From positions 1-64,000 of the forward strand of contig CAZREB010000012.1 in NCBI GenBank assembly GCA_964599095.1: DNA of 64,000 nucleotides, given 5' to 3'. The position numbers and the translations under genes were made by a program. This stretch comes from SZAS-79 sp964599095 (lineage in GTDB: Bacteria > Pseudomonadota > Gammaproteobacteria > Burkholderiales > SG8-39). A model generated the notes under the pieces. The model was not told the origin of the DNA and searched no databases. It worked only from the letters and a program-made list of their open reading frames with translations. Of the stretch, positions 1-7,400 are shown one piece after another. Every line of letters starts with the position of its first letter. The stretch's first letter is position 1.

Positions 1-1600
1 CGATCGAGAACGTGCGCCTGTTCAACGAGACGAAGGAGGCGCTGGAGCGGCAGACAGCGACGGCGGAGATCCTCAATGTCATCAGCGCCTCTCCCACGGA
101 CACGACGCCAGTCATGGAAGCCATCGTAGCAAGCGCTGCCCGGCTGTTCTACCCGAGAACCACGGGCCTCGTGATGCGGGAGGGCGACAGCATGGTGCTG
201 CGCGCGATGGCAGGACCGCTGGCCGCGGAGGTCGATTCCAAGGAATTGCTGCGCAAGAACTTTCCTTTGCCTTTCGATCCGCAAAAGTACTCCGCCGCGC
301 GTGCGATCGCCGATTGCCGGGTCATCGAGATCGCTGACGCCCAGGCCGAAGGCGCGCCTGCCATCGGACGCCGCGTCGCGGCGACGATCGGCTACCGCTC
401 CCTTTGCCTGGTGCCGCTGGTGCGAGAAGGCAAAGGCATCGGTCTGATTTCGCTTACGCATCCCGAGCCGGGTCGCACGCTGGAGGAAAAGCAGCTGGAC
501 CTGCTCCGGACCTTCGCCGATCAGGCCGTGATCGCGATCGAGAACGTGCGCCTGTTCAACGAGACGAAGGAGGCGCTGGAGCGGCAGACGGCGACGGCCG
601 AGATCCTCAGGGTCATCGCAAGCTCGCCTTCTGACGTGCAGCCCGTGTTCGATGCAATTGCCGCGAGCGCATTGCGGCTGATCGGGGGCTTGTCAGCGAC
701 TGTAACCAGAGTCGTAGGCGAGGCACTTCATCTTGCTGGACACACTGCAACGAGCGAAGCGGGCAACGAAGCACTGAAAAATCTGTTTCCAGTGTCACTC
801 ACGCAGTCGAATCTGCTAACTGAAGTGACGCGCTCCGGATCGACGGCATACTGGGCCGATACTGAATCCGATCCCGAGGTCGTGCCGGAGATCAGGAGCG
901 TAGCGCGCGCGCGTGGATATCGAAGCATTATCGCCGTGCCCATGATGCGCGAGCATGTTGCGATCGGCACAATCAGCGTCACGCGCGCCGAGGCCGGGCT
1001 TTTCACCGACCACCAGATCAGCCTGCTCGAGACCTTCGCTTCCCAAGCCGTGATCGCGATCGAGAACGTGCGGCTCTTCAATGAGACGAAGGAGGCGTTG
1101 GAACAGCAGACTGCCACAGCCGAGATTCTGAAGGTCATCGGCAGTTCGCCTACCGACACCCAGCCGGTGTTCGACGCCATCGTCAAGGCCGCGCTCAGGA
1201 TCTTCGACGGCATGGGCGTCAACGTCCTGTTGCTGGACGGAAACGAGTTCCAGCTGATGGCGTCAGGCGGAAATATCGCCACGCGCATCGGCTTTCGAAT
1301 GCCTTTGGATCTGGAGAGCCCGGCGGGCCGTGCTTTGGCTGGTCGATGCACGATCATGGTTTCGGACACCGAGGCCCCGGACGCGCCGGCAAGGGCGCGC
1401 GAGAACGGGCGCTTCTCCGGTTTCCGGTCGATCACTGCGGCGCCAATGTTCCGGGAAGGTGCCGCGGTGGGCGCGATTACGGTCATCCGGCGCGACACTG
1501 GGACCCTGAGCGATAAGCAAATGGCCCTCCTCCAGACCTTCGCCGACCAGGCCGTGATCGCGATCGAAAACGTGCGCCTGTTTAAGGAACTCGAAGCGCG
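1..1600 (+). repeat. Near-identical inter-GAF linker repeats inside the kinase gene
   Basis: A linker of about 75 bp that begins CGATCGAGAACGTG recurs at 1, 535 and 1057, and a shorter version begins at 1561. The spacings are 534, 522 and 504 bp, the length of one GAF module. The encoded peptide starts IENVRLFNETKEALE. Copies 1 and 2 differ at only a few bases while the GAF domains between them are clearly diverged. The same linker start occurs once in the second kinase gene at 20618. The pattern is what domain duplication followed by local gene conversion would give. Confidence 0.85.
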
Positions 1601-2864
1601 GACCGCGGCCTTGTCGCAATCGGTCGACAAGCTCACGGCCCTGGGCGAAGTGGGGCAGGCGATCAGCTCGACCCTGGACCTCGAGACGGTGCTCAAGACC
1701 ATTGTCTCGCGGGCCACGCAGCTCACCGGCCTCGATGGCGGGGCGATCTACGAGTACGACGCGAACAGGCAGGAGTTCCGCATGCAGATCTACGAGAACA
1801 TGGCGGAGGACCTTGTGCAGTTCGCGCGCGAGGAGCCGATCCGCCTGGGCAACGGCGCGGTCGGGCTCACCGGCGTCACCCGCGAGCCGACCCAGGTGCC
1901 GGACACGCTGGATGACAGCTACCAGAGCGAAAGGAAGGAGATGCTCATCCGTGCAGGCTATCGTGCCGTGCTTGCGGTGCCGCTGCTGCGCGAGGACAAC
2001 CTCCTTGGCGCGTTACTCGTCACGCGCAAGACGCCCGGACCTTTTGCGGAGGAAACGGTTGCGCTGCTCAAGACCTTCGCCACCCAATCGGCCATGGCGA
2101 TTCAGAACGCACGCCTCTTCCGCGAGATTGCCGAGAAGGGCCGGCAGCTCGAGACCGCGAGCCGCCACAAGTCGGACTTCCTCGCCAGCATGAGCCACGA
2201 GCTGCGCACGCCGCTGAACGCGATCCTCGGCTTCAACGAGCTGATCCTGGCCGAAATCTATGGCACGGTGCCCGAGGAGATGAAGGAGCCGCTCTCAGAC
2301 ATCCAGACCAGCGGCAAGCACCTGCTGCGGTTGATCAACAACGTGCTGGACCTCGCCAAGATCGAGGCCGGGCGCATGGAGCTGGCGCTGGCCGAGTATT
2401 CGGTGCACGACACGGTCGAGAGCGTGCGCTCGACGCTGCGGCCGCTGGCGGCGGAGAAGGGCCTCGACTTCGTGACCGCGCTCCCCGACGAATTGCCGCT
2501 GGCCTATGGCGATTCCGGCCGCGTTACGCAGTGCCTGATGAACCTCGCCGGCAATTCGCTCAAGTTCACCAAGCAGGGCAAGGTGGAGATCGTGGTCGAC
2601 CTGAACGGGGATATCCTGACCTACCGCGTCAACGACACCGGCATCGGCATTCCGCCGGACAAGATCGGCAGCCTCTTCACCGAATTCAAGCAGACCGACG
2701 CGACCATTGCGAGCGAATACGGCGGCACCGGCCTCGGGCTTTCGATCAGCCGCAAGTTCATCGAGATGCACGGCGGGCGGGTGTGGGTGGAAAGCGAGGT
2801 GGGCAGGGGATCGAGCTTCATCTTCGAGGTGCCTTTGCGGGTGAGTGCGGGAGAGGAATCATGA
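1..2864 (+). CDS. Multi-GAF sensor histidine kinase (5' truncated by window edge)
   Basis: This is the C-terminal 950 or so residues of a cytoplasmic-looking sensor kinase; the reading frame is already open at base 3, so the true start lies upstream. Four GAF sensor domains follow one another (roughly 75-520, 610-1050, 1130-1550 and 1660-2110). A HisKA domain comes next, with phospho-accepting His at 2196-2198 in an S-H-E-L-R-T-P motif, then a HATPase domain with N box near 2541, a DTGIGIP box near 2637 and a GTGLGLS box near 2725. No membrane segment is visible in this part. It overlaps the following receiver gene by ATGA, so the two should be translationally coupled partners. The signal sensed by the GAF domains is unknown. 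The assignment as a histidine kinase is secure. Confidence 0.95.
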   Translation, partial: IENVRLFNETKEALERQTATAEILNVISASPTDTTPVMEAIVASAARLFYPRTTGLVMREGDSMVLRAMAGPLAAEVDSKELLRKNFPLPFDPQKYSAARAIADCRVIEIADAQAEGAPAIGRRVAATIGYRSLCLVPLVREGKGIGLISLTHPEPGRTLEEKQLDLLRTFADQAVIAIENVRLFNETKEALERQTATAEILRVIASSPSDVQPVFDAIAASALRLIGGLSATVTRVVGEALHLAGHTATSEAGNEALKNLFPVSLTQSNLLTEVTRSGSTAYWADTESDPEVVPEIRSVARARGYRSIIAVPMMREHVAIGTISVTRAEAGLFTDHQISLLETFASQAVIAIENVRLFNETKEALEQQTATAEILKVIGSSPTDTQPVFDAIVKAALRIFDGMGVNVLLLDGNEFQLMASGGNIATRIGFRMPLDLESPAGRALAGRCTIMVSDTEAPDAPARARENGRFSGFRSITAAPMFREGAAVGAITVIRRDTGTLSDKQMALLQTFADQAVIAIENVRLFKELEARTAALSQSVDKLTALGEVGQAISSTLDLETVLKTIVSRATQLTGLDGGAIYEYDANRQEFRMQIYENMAEDLVQFAREEPIRLGNGAVGLTGVTREPTQVPDTLDDSYQSERKEMLIRAGYRAVLAVPLLREDNLLGALLVTRKTPGPFAEETVALLKTFATQSAMAIQNARLFREIAEKGRQLETASRHKSDFLASMSHELRTPLNAILGFNELILAEIYGTVPEEMKEPLSDIQTSGKHLLRLINNVLDLAKIEAGRMELALAEYSVHDTVESVRSTLRPLAAEKGLDFVTALPDELPLAYGDSGRVTQCLMNLAGNSLKFTKQGKVEIVVDLNGDILTYRVNDTGIGIPPDKIGSLFTEFKQTDATIASEYGGTGLGLSISRKFIEMHGGRVWVESEVGRGSSFIFEVPLRVSAGEES

Positions 2865-3244
2865 GCGGCAAGACCATCCTGTACGTCGAGGACAACGAGT
2901 TGAACCGCAAGATCGTGCGCGACCTGCTCAAGCGCACGACCTACGTGTTGACCGAAGCGTTCGACGGCGAGGCCGGCGTGGCCAAGGCGCTGGAGACCAG
3001 GCCCGACCTGATCCTGATGGACATCCAGTTGCCGAAGCTCTCCGGCATGGACGCGATGCGCCAGATCCGCGCGGACCCTTCGATGGCGGCGACGCCGATC
3101 ATCGCGATCACCTCGTTTGCGCTCAGCGGCGACGACCAGAAAGCCAAGGCCGCCGGCGCTACCGCATACTTGGCGAAACCCTACAGCCCGCTCGACCTGC
3201 TCGGGCTGATCCGCAAACTCCTGCCCGAAGGACCCAAAGAATGA
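2861..3244 (+). CDS. Single-domain response regulator (CheY/DivK type)
   Basis: This is a stand-alone receiver of 127 residues with no output domain. The acidic pocket (Glu-Asp near residues 8-9), the phospho-acceptor Asp54 in an LMDIQLP motif and the conserved Lys106 in an AKPYS motif are all present, so it should be phosphorylatable. The start ATG overlaps the stop of the upstream kinase (ATGA at 2861-2864), and its own stop overlaps the start of the methyltransferase in the same way. It probably acts by protein-protein contact or as a phosphate shuttle for the kinase encoded just before it. Confidence 0.93.
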   Translation: MSGKTILYVEDNELNRKIVRDLLKRTTYVLTEAFDGEAGVAKALETRPDLILMDIQLPKLSGMDAMRQIRADPSMAATPIIAITSFALSGDDQKAKAAGATAYLAKPYSPLDLLGLIRKLLPEGPKE

Positions 3245-4062
3245 GCAGCATCGCCGACCATTACTCCAGCGGAACGCTCCTGGACCGCCTGAACGCCGCG
3301 CTCGTTGACGACGGTGCCGATCCGGCGCACCCGACGATGGAGGCGCTCGCGCCTTACGACCAGTTCCATGGACGCGGCATCGAGGCGACCGAGGAGATCG
3401 CCGCGATGATCGACGTGGCGGCGGGGCACCGCCTGCTCGATATCGGCAGCGGCATCGGTGGCCCGGCACGCTATTTCGCTCATTGCTTCGGCTGCCGCGT
3501 GACCGGGATCGACCTCACGGCGGAATTCTGCGAGGTGGCGCGGCACCTGACCCGGCTGCTCGGGCTGGAGTCGAACGTCGATTTCGAGCACGGCGATGCG
3601 TTGGGGATGCCTTTCGCGGAGGCGAGCTTCGATGGCGCCTATTCGATGAACGTCTCGATGAACATCGCCGACAAGCCGGCGCTCTATCGCGAGATCCGGC
3701 GCGTGCTCAAGCCCGGCGGCTGGCTGATGCTGTCGGAACTGGCCAAGGGACCGGGCGCACCGCTCGACTACCCGACGCCGTGGGCGGCGACGGCGGCGAG
3801 CAGCTTTCTCGCCACGCCGGAAGAGACCCGGGAGGGCCTGGAGGCGGCCGGGTTCGAGGTCGTCAAGTTCCGGGACGCGTCCGACGACGTGAAGGCCTAC
3901 GGCGCGCGCAGCAAGGCGATGATCGAGCGCGGCGAGAAGATGCCGCACCGCGCAGTCCAGCTCATCCATGGAGACAACGCGCTGACGGCCATGCGCAATT
4001 CTTCGCGCGGTGTGGGGGAGGGGCGGCTCGTGCCCATCGAAGTGCTCGCCCGGCGCCGGTAG
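3241..4062 (+). CDS. Class I SAM-dependent methyltransferase
   Basis: The 273-residue product has a Rossmann methyltransferase core. Motif I (LLDIGSGIGG) is at residues 65-74, followed by an acidic strand end (GIDL) and a PGGWLMLSE post-motif, as in the UbiE/Methyltransf_11 group. The substrate cannot be read from sequence. The start codon overlaps the receiver stop by ATGA. That overlap makes it the third gene of the kinase-receiver operon and suggests that its activity or amount is tied to that signalling system. A quinone, lipid or small-molecule substrate is possible. Confidence 0.85.
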   Translation: MSSIADHYSSGTLLDRLNAALVDDGADPAHPTMEALAPYDQFHGRGIEATEEIAAMIDVAAGHRLLDIGSGIGGPARYFAHCFGCRVTGIDLTAEFCEVARHLTRLLGLESNVDFEHGDALGMPFAEASFDGAYSMNVSMNIADKPALYREIRRVLKPGGWLMLSELAKGPGAPLDYPTPWAATAASSFLATPEETREGLEAAGFEVVKFRDASDDVKAYGARSKAMIERGEKMPHRAVQLIHGDNALTAMRNSSRGVGEGRLVPIEVLARRR

Positions 4063-4077
4063 GAGAGGCATGAATTC

Positions 4078-4130
4078 CGCACTTTCGATATGCGAGACCC
4101 AATGCCGGCGCGGCTTTCAGGGAAATTCGT
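4078..4130 (+). repeat. Possible diverged copy of the dispersed intergenic repeat
   Basis: Within the 102-bp spacer between the methyltransferase and the next gene, the stretch around 4102-4128 resembles the core of the repeat copy at 34546-34607 (about 20 of 27 bases match by eye, including a GCGGCT-x-TCAGG block). The diagnostic end sequence is not intact. This copy is weaker than the others. The spacer also holds a 10-bp perfect palindrome, GTACCGGTAC, at 4137-4146. Confidence 0.35.
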
Positions 4131-4164
4131 GTATCGGTACCGGTACATTTGGCTCGGATAGAGC

Positions 4165-5142
4165 GTGAACCGCCGCGACCTGCTCCTCGCCTCCGGCGCA
4201 TGGGCGTCCCTTGCCGCGACGGGCGCTGGCGCGCAGCCGAAATCCCCGCGGGTCATCGGGTGGCTCTCCGTATTCACGCGGGAGAGCCAGAAAGACGTCA
4301 TGCACGACTTCGGCGTCCACCTCGCGCGGCTGGGGCATCTCGAGGGGCGCGATTTCGTGTTCGAGGGGCGCTGGTCCGACGGCCGGGTGGATACGCTGCC
4401 GGCGCTTGCGCGCGATCTCGTCGCAATGAAGCCCACAGTACTGGTGACCGCCGGGACGGCGGCCATCGAAGCGCTCAAGAACGCGACGAGCACGATCCCG
4501 ATCGTTTTCATGAGCGCTGGCGACCCGGTGCTCTCGAGATTCGTTGCAAGCCTCGCGCGTCCGGGCGGCAACATCACCGGAGCGATGCTGCGGACCGAGA
4601 TCACCGCAAAGCTTTTCGAGTTGGTGCGCGAGATTCTGCCGGCGGCCCGGCGCGTCGCGGTGCTGGAGCACGACCGCGACCCGATCGCCCGTCGGATGCG
4701 CGAGTCGTTCGAGGCCGCCGCCCGGGCGCTTCGCTATGAGTTGCTGGCCATGCCGGTCGCCGATGCCGGCGGGATCGAAGGCGCGTTCGGCGCCGCGGAA
4801 AAAGCCAGGGTAGAGGCGATGATCGTGCCGCAATACTCGCTCTTCCTGATCCATGCGCAGGCGATCGGCGCGCTGGCGCTGAAGACCCGGACCCCGATGT
4901 TCAGCACCTGGCGGGGCTTTACCACAGGCGGGGGGCTGTTGAGCTACTACAGCGACTTCAGGGAAGCCCTCGCGCGCAGTGCGGCGATCACCGACAAGAT
5001 CCTGCGCGGCGCGAACCCGGCCGGGATCCCGGTAGAGCAGCCTGACCGCTACACCCTCGTGGTCAACACGAAAACGGCGACGGCCCTCGGGGTCAGGATC
5101 CCGCAATCGGTGCTGATCCGGGCGGACGAGGTGATCGAATGA
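4165..5142 (+). CDS. ABC transporter substrate-binding protein, ABC_sub_bind family
   Basis: This is a 325-residue periplasmic receptor of the ABC_sub_bind family (PF04392). It starts at GTG with an MNRRDLLLASGAWAS export signal that ends near Ala22 (twin-Arg-like). The mature part has the family's two Rossmann-like lobes, with landmarks IGWLS, GDPVLSRFVASLARPGGNITG and the C-terminal LGVRIPQSVLIRADEVIE. No permease or ATPase gene is adjacent. Such orphan receptors are common in Burkholderiales and their ligands are mostly unknown. A paralogue lies beyond the gap at 5942-6907. Confidence 0.88.
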   Translation: MNRRDLLLASGAWASLAATGAGAQPKSPRVIGWLSVFTRESQKDVMHDFGVHLARLGHLEGRDFVFEGRWSDGRVDTLPALARDLVAMKPTVLVTAGTAAIEALKNATSTIPIVFMSAGDPVLSRFVASLARPGGNITGAMLRTEITAKLFELVREILPAARRVAVLEHDRDPIARRMRESFEAAARALRYELLAMPVADAGGIEGAFGAAEKARVEAMIVPQYSLFLIHAQAIGALALKTRTPMFSTWRGFTTGGGLLSYYSDFREALARSAAITDKILRGANPAGIPVEQPDRYTLVVNTKTATALGVRIPQSVLIRADEVIE

Positions 5143-5147
5143 TCGCG

Positions 5148-5558
5148 CTAGCTCATCACCCAGTTCTCCACGCGCAGCCGGCGAACCCTGGCGAACTCCC
5201 GCACATTGTTTGTCACCAGCGTGAGGCCAAGGCTCAGTGCGTGTGCGGCGATCAGCGTGTCGAGGGGGCCGATCGGCTTGCCCTGCGCTTCGAGGCTGGC
5301 GCGCACCGTCCCGTAGGCTTCGGCCGCATTGGCATCGAAAGGGACCACGTTGAGCGCAGCAAGCGTGTGTTGCAAGGCCTTGCGGTTCGCCGCGCGCTGC
5401 CCGCTTTTTTCGATCCCGAACCGCAATTCGGCCAGGGTAATCGAGGAGACCACCAGGTCTTCCGGCTCCTGGCTGTCGAACCGGTCGAGCACCGCCTGAT
5501 GGAGGCGCCGCGCATTGAGCACGTACACCAGGATATTGGTGTCGAGCATGTAGCGCAT
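5148..5558 (-). CDS. vapC: VapC-type PIN-domain toxin ribonuclease
   Basis: The 136-residue PIN-domain protein carries the expected acidic residues: Asp6 in MLDTNIL, Glu44 in LAELRFGIE, Asp100 in GPLDTLIAAHA, and an N-N-V-R-E-F ending near residue 117. PIN toxins of the VapC family cleave RNA, often initiator tRNA or rRNA. Its ATG overlaps the stop of the antitoxin gene by one base, the usual arrangement of a coupled toxin-antitoxin pair. It converges with the ABC_sub_bind gene on the plus strand, leaving a gap of only five bases. Confidence 0.92.
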   Translation of the reverse strand: MRYMLDTNILVYVLNARRLHQAVLDRFDSQEPEDLVVSSITLAELRFGIEKSGQRAANRKALQHTLAALNVVPFDANAAEAYGTVRASLEAQGKPIGPLDTLIAAHALSLGLTLVTNNVREFARVRRLRVENWVMS

Positions 5559-5791
5559 CAGCGCTTCCAGTCGCGCTCGTCGGCGACCGCCGGCTGCTCA
5601 CGCACGATGCCGAAACCGCCGGGGGATTCGGCCAGGGCCTGGCGGATCGCGGCGCCCAGCTTCGGGCGCTGCGGCTTCAGGAATGCGCTCAGCGCCTCGT
5701 TCACCAGGGTCGAGCGGCTCTTGCGATCGCGCCGGCTGGCCTTGTCGAGGAGTTGTTCGACCTCGGGTTTGAGCCGGACGGACAGGGGCAT
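5558..5791 (-). CDS. vapB: VapB-like antitoxin with ribbon-helix-helix N-terminus
   Basis: A 77-residue protein (MPLSVRLKPEVEQLLDKASR at its start) has the size and pattern of a ribbon-helix-helix DNA-binding antitoxin. A short beta strand is followed by helix-turn-helix content with RSRSTLVNEAL. The C-terminal tail (about residues 42-77) would wrap the toxin. The stop codon TGA at 5558-5560 shares one base with the vapC start. The ATG at 5789-5791 was chosen because it begins exactly at the RHH strand. The upstream dyads at 5817-5836 are likely its operator. Confidence 0.85.
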   Translation of the reverse strand: MPLSVRLKPEVEQLLDKASRRDRKSRSTLVNEALSAFLKPQRPKLGAAIRQALAESPGGFGIVREQPAVADERDWKR

Positions 5792-5816
5792 GGCGGGATT
5801 CCTTCGCGAACCGATT

Positions 5817-5836
5817 TTGTATGACAAGTGTAACAC
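5817..5836 (-). promoter_or_regulatory. Two tandem short dyads, probable VapB operator
   Basis: Immediately upstream of vapB there are two adjacent inverted repeats: TTGT-ATG-ACAA at 5817-5827 and GTGT-A-ACAC at 5828-5836. RHH antitoxins commonly bind tandem short palindromes like these to autoregulate. The promoter itself cannot be fixed because the sequence runs into the assembly gap only five bases further on. Confidence 0.5.
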
Positions 5837-5841
5837 ATCCG

Positions 5842-5941
5842 NNNNNNNNNNNNNNNNNNNNNNNNNNNNNNNNNNNNNNNNNNNNNNNNNNNNNNNNNNN
5901 NNNNNNNNNNNNNNNNNNNNNNNNNNNNNNNNNNNNNNNNN
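5842..5941. other. Assembly gap, 100 N
   Basis: Exactly 100 unknown bases mark a scaffold join of arbitrary length. The join cuts the 5' end of the ABC_sub_bind gene at 5942 and possibly the vapB promoter. Because two paralogous receptor genes flank it, a collapsed or unresolved repeat may explain the break. Confidence 0.99.
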
Positions 5942-6907
5942 GCGCGACTGTTCGTTGCCTTGTGCACGCTGGTGGCCGGGGTGCCGCTGCTGGCGCAACC
6001 GCCCGCGGCGCTGCCCCGCGTCGCCATCCTGCACACGGGCACGCCCGAGACGGACAGGAAGCCGCGCCTCAGTTTCCTGGAGGGCATGCGCGAGCAGGGC
6101 TATGTGGAAGGCCGGAACATGCTCCTCGACGAGACCTATGTCGCCGGCCGCGAAGAACGCTTTCGCGAGATCATCCTGGAGATTCTCGGCCGCAAGCCCG
6201 CGGTGCTCGTGCTCGGCGGCTCGCAGGCGGTGAGGGCGGCCAAGGCGGCGACGAGCACCGTGCCGATCGTCGTGTTCAGCATGGCCGACCCGGTCGGGCA
6301 GGGCATTGCGGCTAGTCTTTCGCACCCCGGCGGAAACATCACCGGCGTCGCGATCCTGTCGGAGGTCCTTATCGCGAAGCGGCTCGAGATCCTGCTCGAG
6401 GTCGTCCCGAACGCAAAGCGCATCGCGTACATCGCAAACCCGAAGAATCCGGTCATGCAGAGCCTTGCCGCGGCGGCTTCTGCTGCGGCGAAGCGATTGG
6501 GTGCGAACCTGACGGTCGTCGCCGCGGCGACCGAAAGCGAGCTCGACCAGGCGCTTAAAGGCGTCACCCGGCGCCAGTACGACGCGGTGCTGATGAGCCA
6601 GGACGTCAGCGCCTTCGTCAGCCGGAAGATGATTGCCGGGGCTCTTGCGCGCAACCGGGTTCCGGCGATGCACGGCTTCGTCGAGAGCGTCGAGGCCGGC
6701 GGCCTGATGAGTTATTCGGGCGGATGGGAGACGCGCCGCCATGCGGCCACCTTCGTGCGCCGCATCCTGCAAGGCGCAAAGCCCGGCGACCTGCCCTTCG
6801 AGCAGCCGACGCATATGGAACTGGTCCTGAACGCGAACGCGGCCAGGGACCTGGGAATCACGTTTCCGCAGACGGTCCTGCTGCGCGCCGCCCGGGTGAT
6901 CGAATGA
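5942..6907 (+). CDS. ABC transporter substrate-binding protein, ABC_sub_bind family (5' lost in gap)
   Basis: The frame is open from the first known base after the gap (residues ARLFVALCTLVAGVPLLAQ, a signal-peptide core), so the start codon lies in the unknown sequence. About 320 residues remain, including the family landmarks MADPVGQGIAASLSHPGGNITG and LGITFPQTVLLRAARVIE. It is a paralogue of the 4165-5142 product, with the same C-terminal pattern. The stop overlaps the start of the RidA-like gene (ATGA at 6904-6907), so the two are probably co-translated. Confidence 0.88.
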   Translation, partial: ARLFVALCTLVAGVPLLAQPPAALPRVAILHTGTPETDRKPRLSFLEGMREQGYVEGRNMLLDETYVAGREERFREIILEILGRKPAVLVLGGSQAVRAAKAATSTVPIVVFSMADPVGQGIAASLSHPGGNITGVAILSEVLIAKRLEILLEVVPNAKRIAYIANPKNPVMQSLAAAASAAAKRLGANLTVVAAATESELDQALKGVTRRQYDAVLMSQDVSAFVSRKMIAGALARNRVPAMHGFVESVEAGGLMSYSGGWETRRHAATFVRRILQGAKPGDLPFEQPTHMELVLNANAARDLGITFPQTVLLRAARVIE

Positions 6908-7368
6908 GTCTGCCGTTGCGGATGTTGCCGTTGTTCGTTGCCTGTGCGCTTGTGCTTTCGGGTTGTGCCTGGCTCTTTCCCGGCGAGCAGCGCCTGGTCG
7001 AAGTCGCCGGTTACGCGACCGTCGCCGGCGCCAATGCACCGGGGGTCGTCTACGGCGGGATGCTCTACACCGCCGGCTTCACGCCGCGCGATCCGCAAAC
7101 GGGCGAGGTTGTTCGAGGAGACATCACAGCCCAGACCCATCGGGTGCTCGACAACCTGGAGGGGGTTCTGAAGGGCGCAGGGTGCACGCTGGACAATGTC
7201 GTCAAGATCGACATGCTCGTGGCCGATATGAAGGACGTTGCAAGGATCAACGAAGTGATGGCGGTGAGATTCGGCGCGCACAAACCGGCGCGCGGTGCAG
7301 TTTCTCTTGCGCGACTGCCGCGCCTCGAGTTGCTCGAAGCCGATGCCATCGCCCGCCTACCGAAGTAG
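6904..7368 (+). CDS. RidA/YjgF-family domain with lipoprotein signal
   Basis: The 154-residue protein begins with a type II signal (MSLPLRMLPLFVACALVLSG followed by Cys21, lipobox LSGC) and continues with a RidA-family chorismate-mutase-like fold (landmarks GGMLYTAGFTPRDPQTGE, LKGAGCTLDNVVKIDMLVAD, ARGAVSLARLPR). Cytosolic RidA deaminates reactive enamines and imines. An exported, membrane-anchored version is unusual and its role is unknown. The conserved Arg near the C-terminus of catalytic RidA proteins is difficult to place with certainty (an Arg does occur in the PARGAV segment). It is coupled to the receptor gene by ATGA. Confidence 0.85.
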   Translation: MSLPLRMLPLFVACALVLSGCAWLFPGEQRLVEVAGYATVAGANAPGVVYGGMLYTAGFTPRDPQTGEVVRGDITAQTHRVLDNLEGVLKGAGCTLDNVVKIDMLVADMKDVARINEVMAVRFGAHKPARGAVSLARLPRLELLEADAIARLPK

Positions 7369-7400
7369 CACTCCATGTCAGAAAACCAGAGGAGACCAAG

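Noticed and set aside
4137..4146. Perfect palindrome GTACCGGTAC as an operator
   Set aside because: It is short, has no second copy in the window and no adjacent regulator gene; left only as a note.
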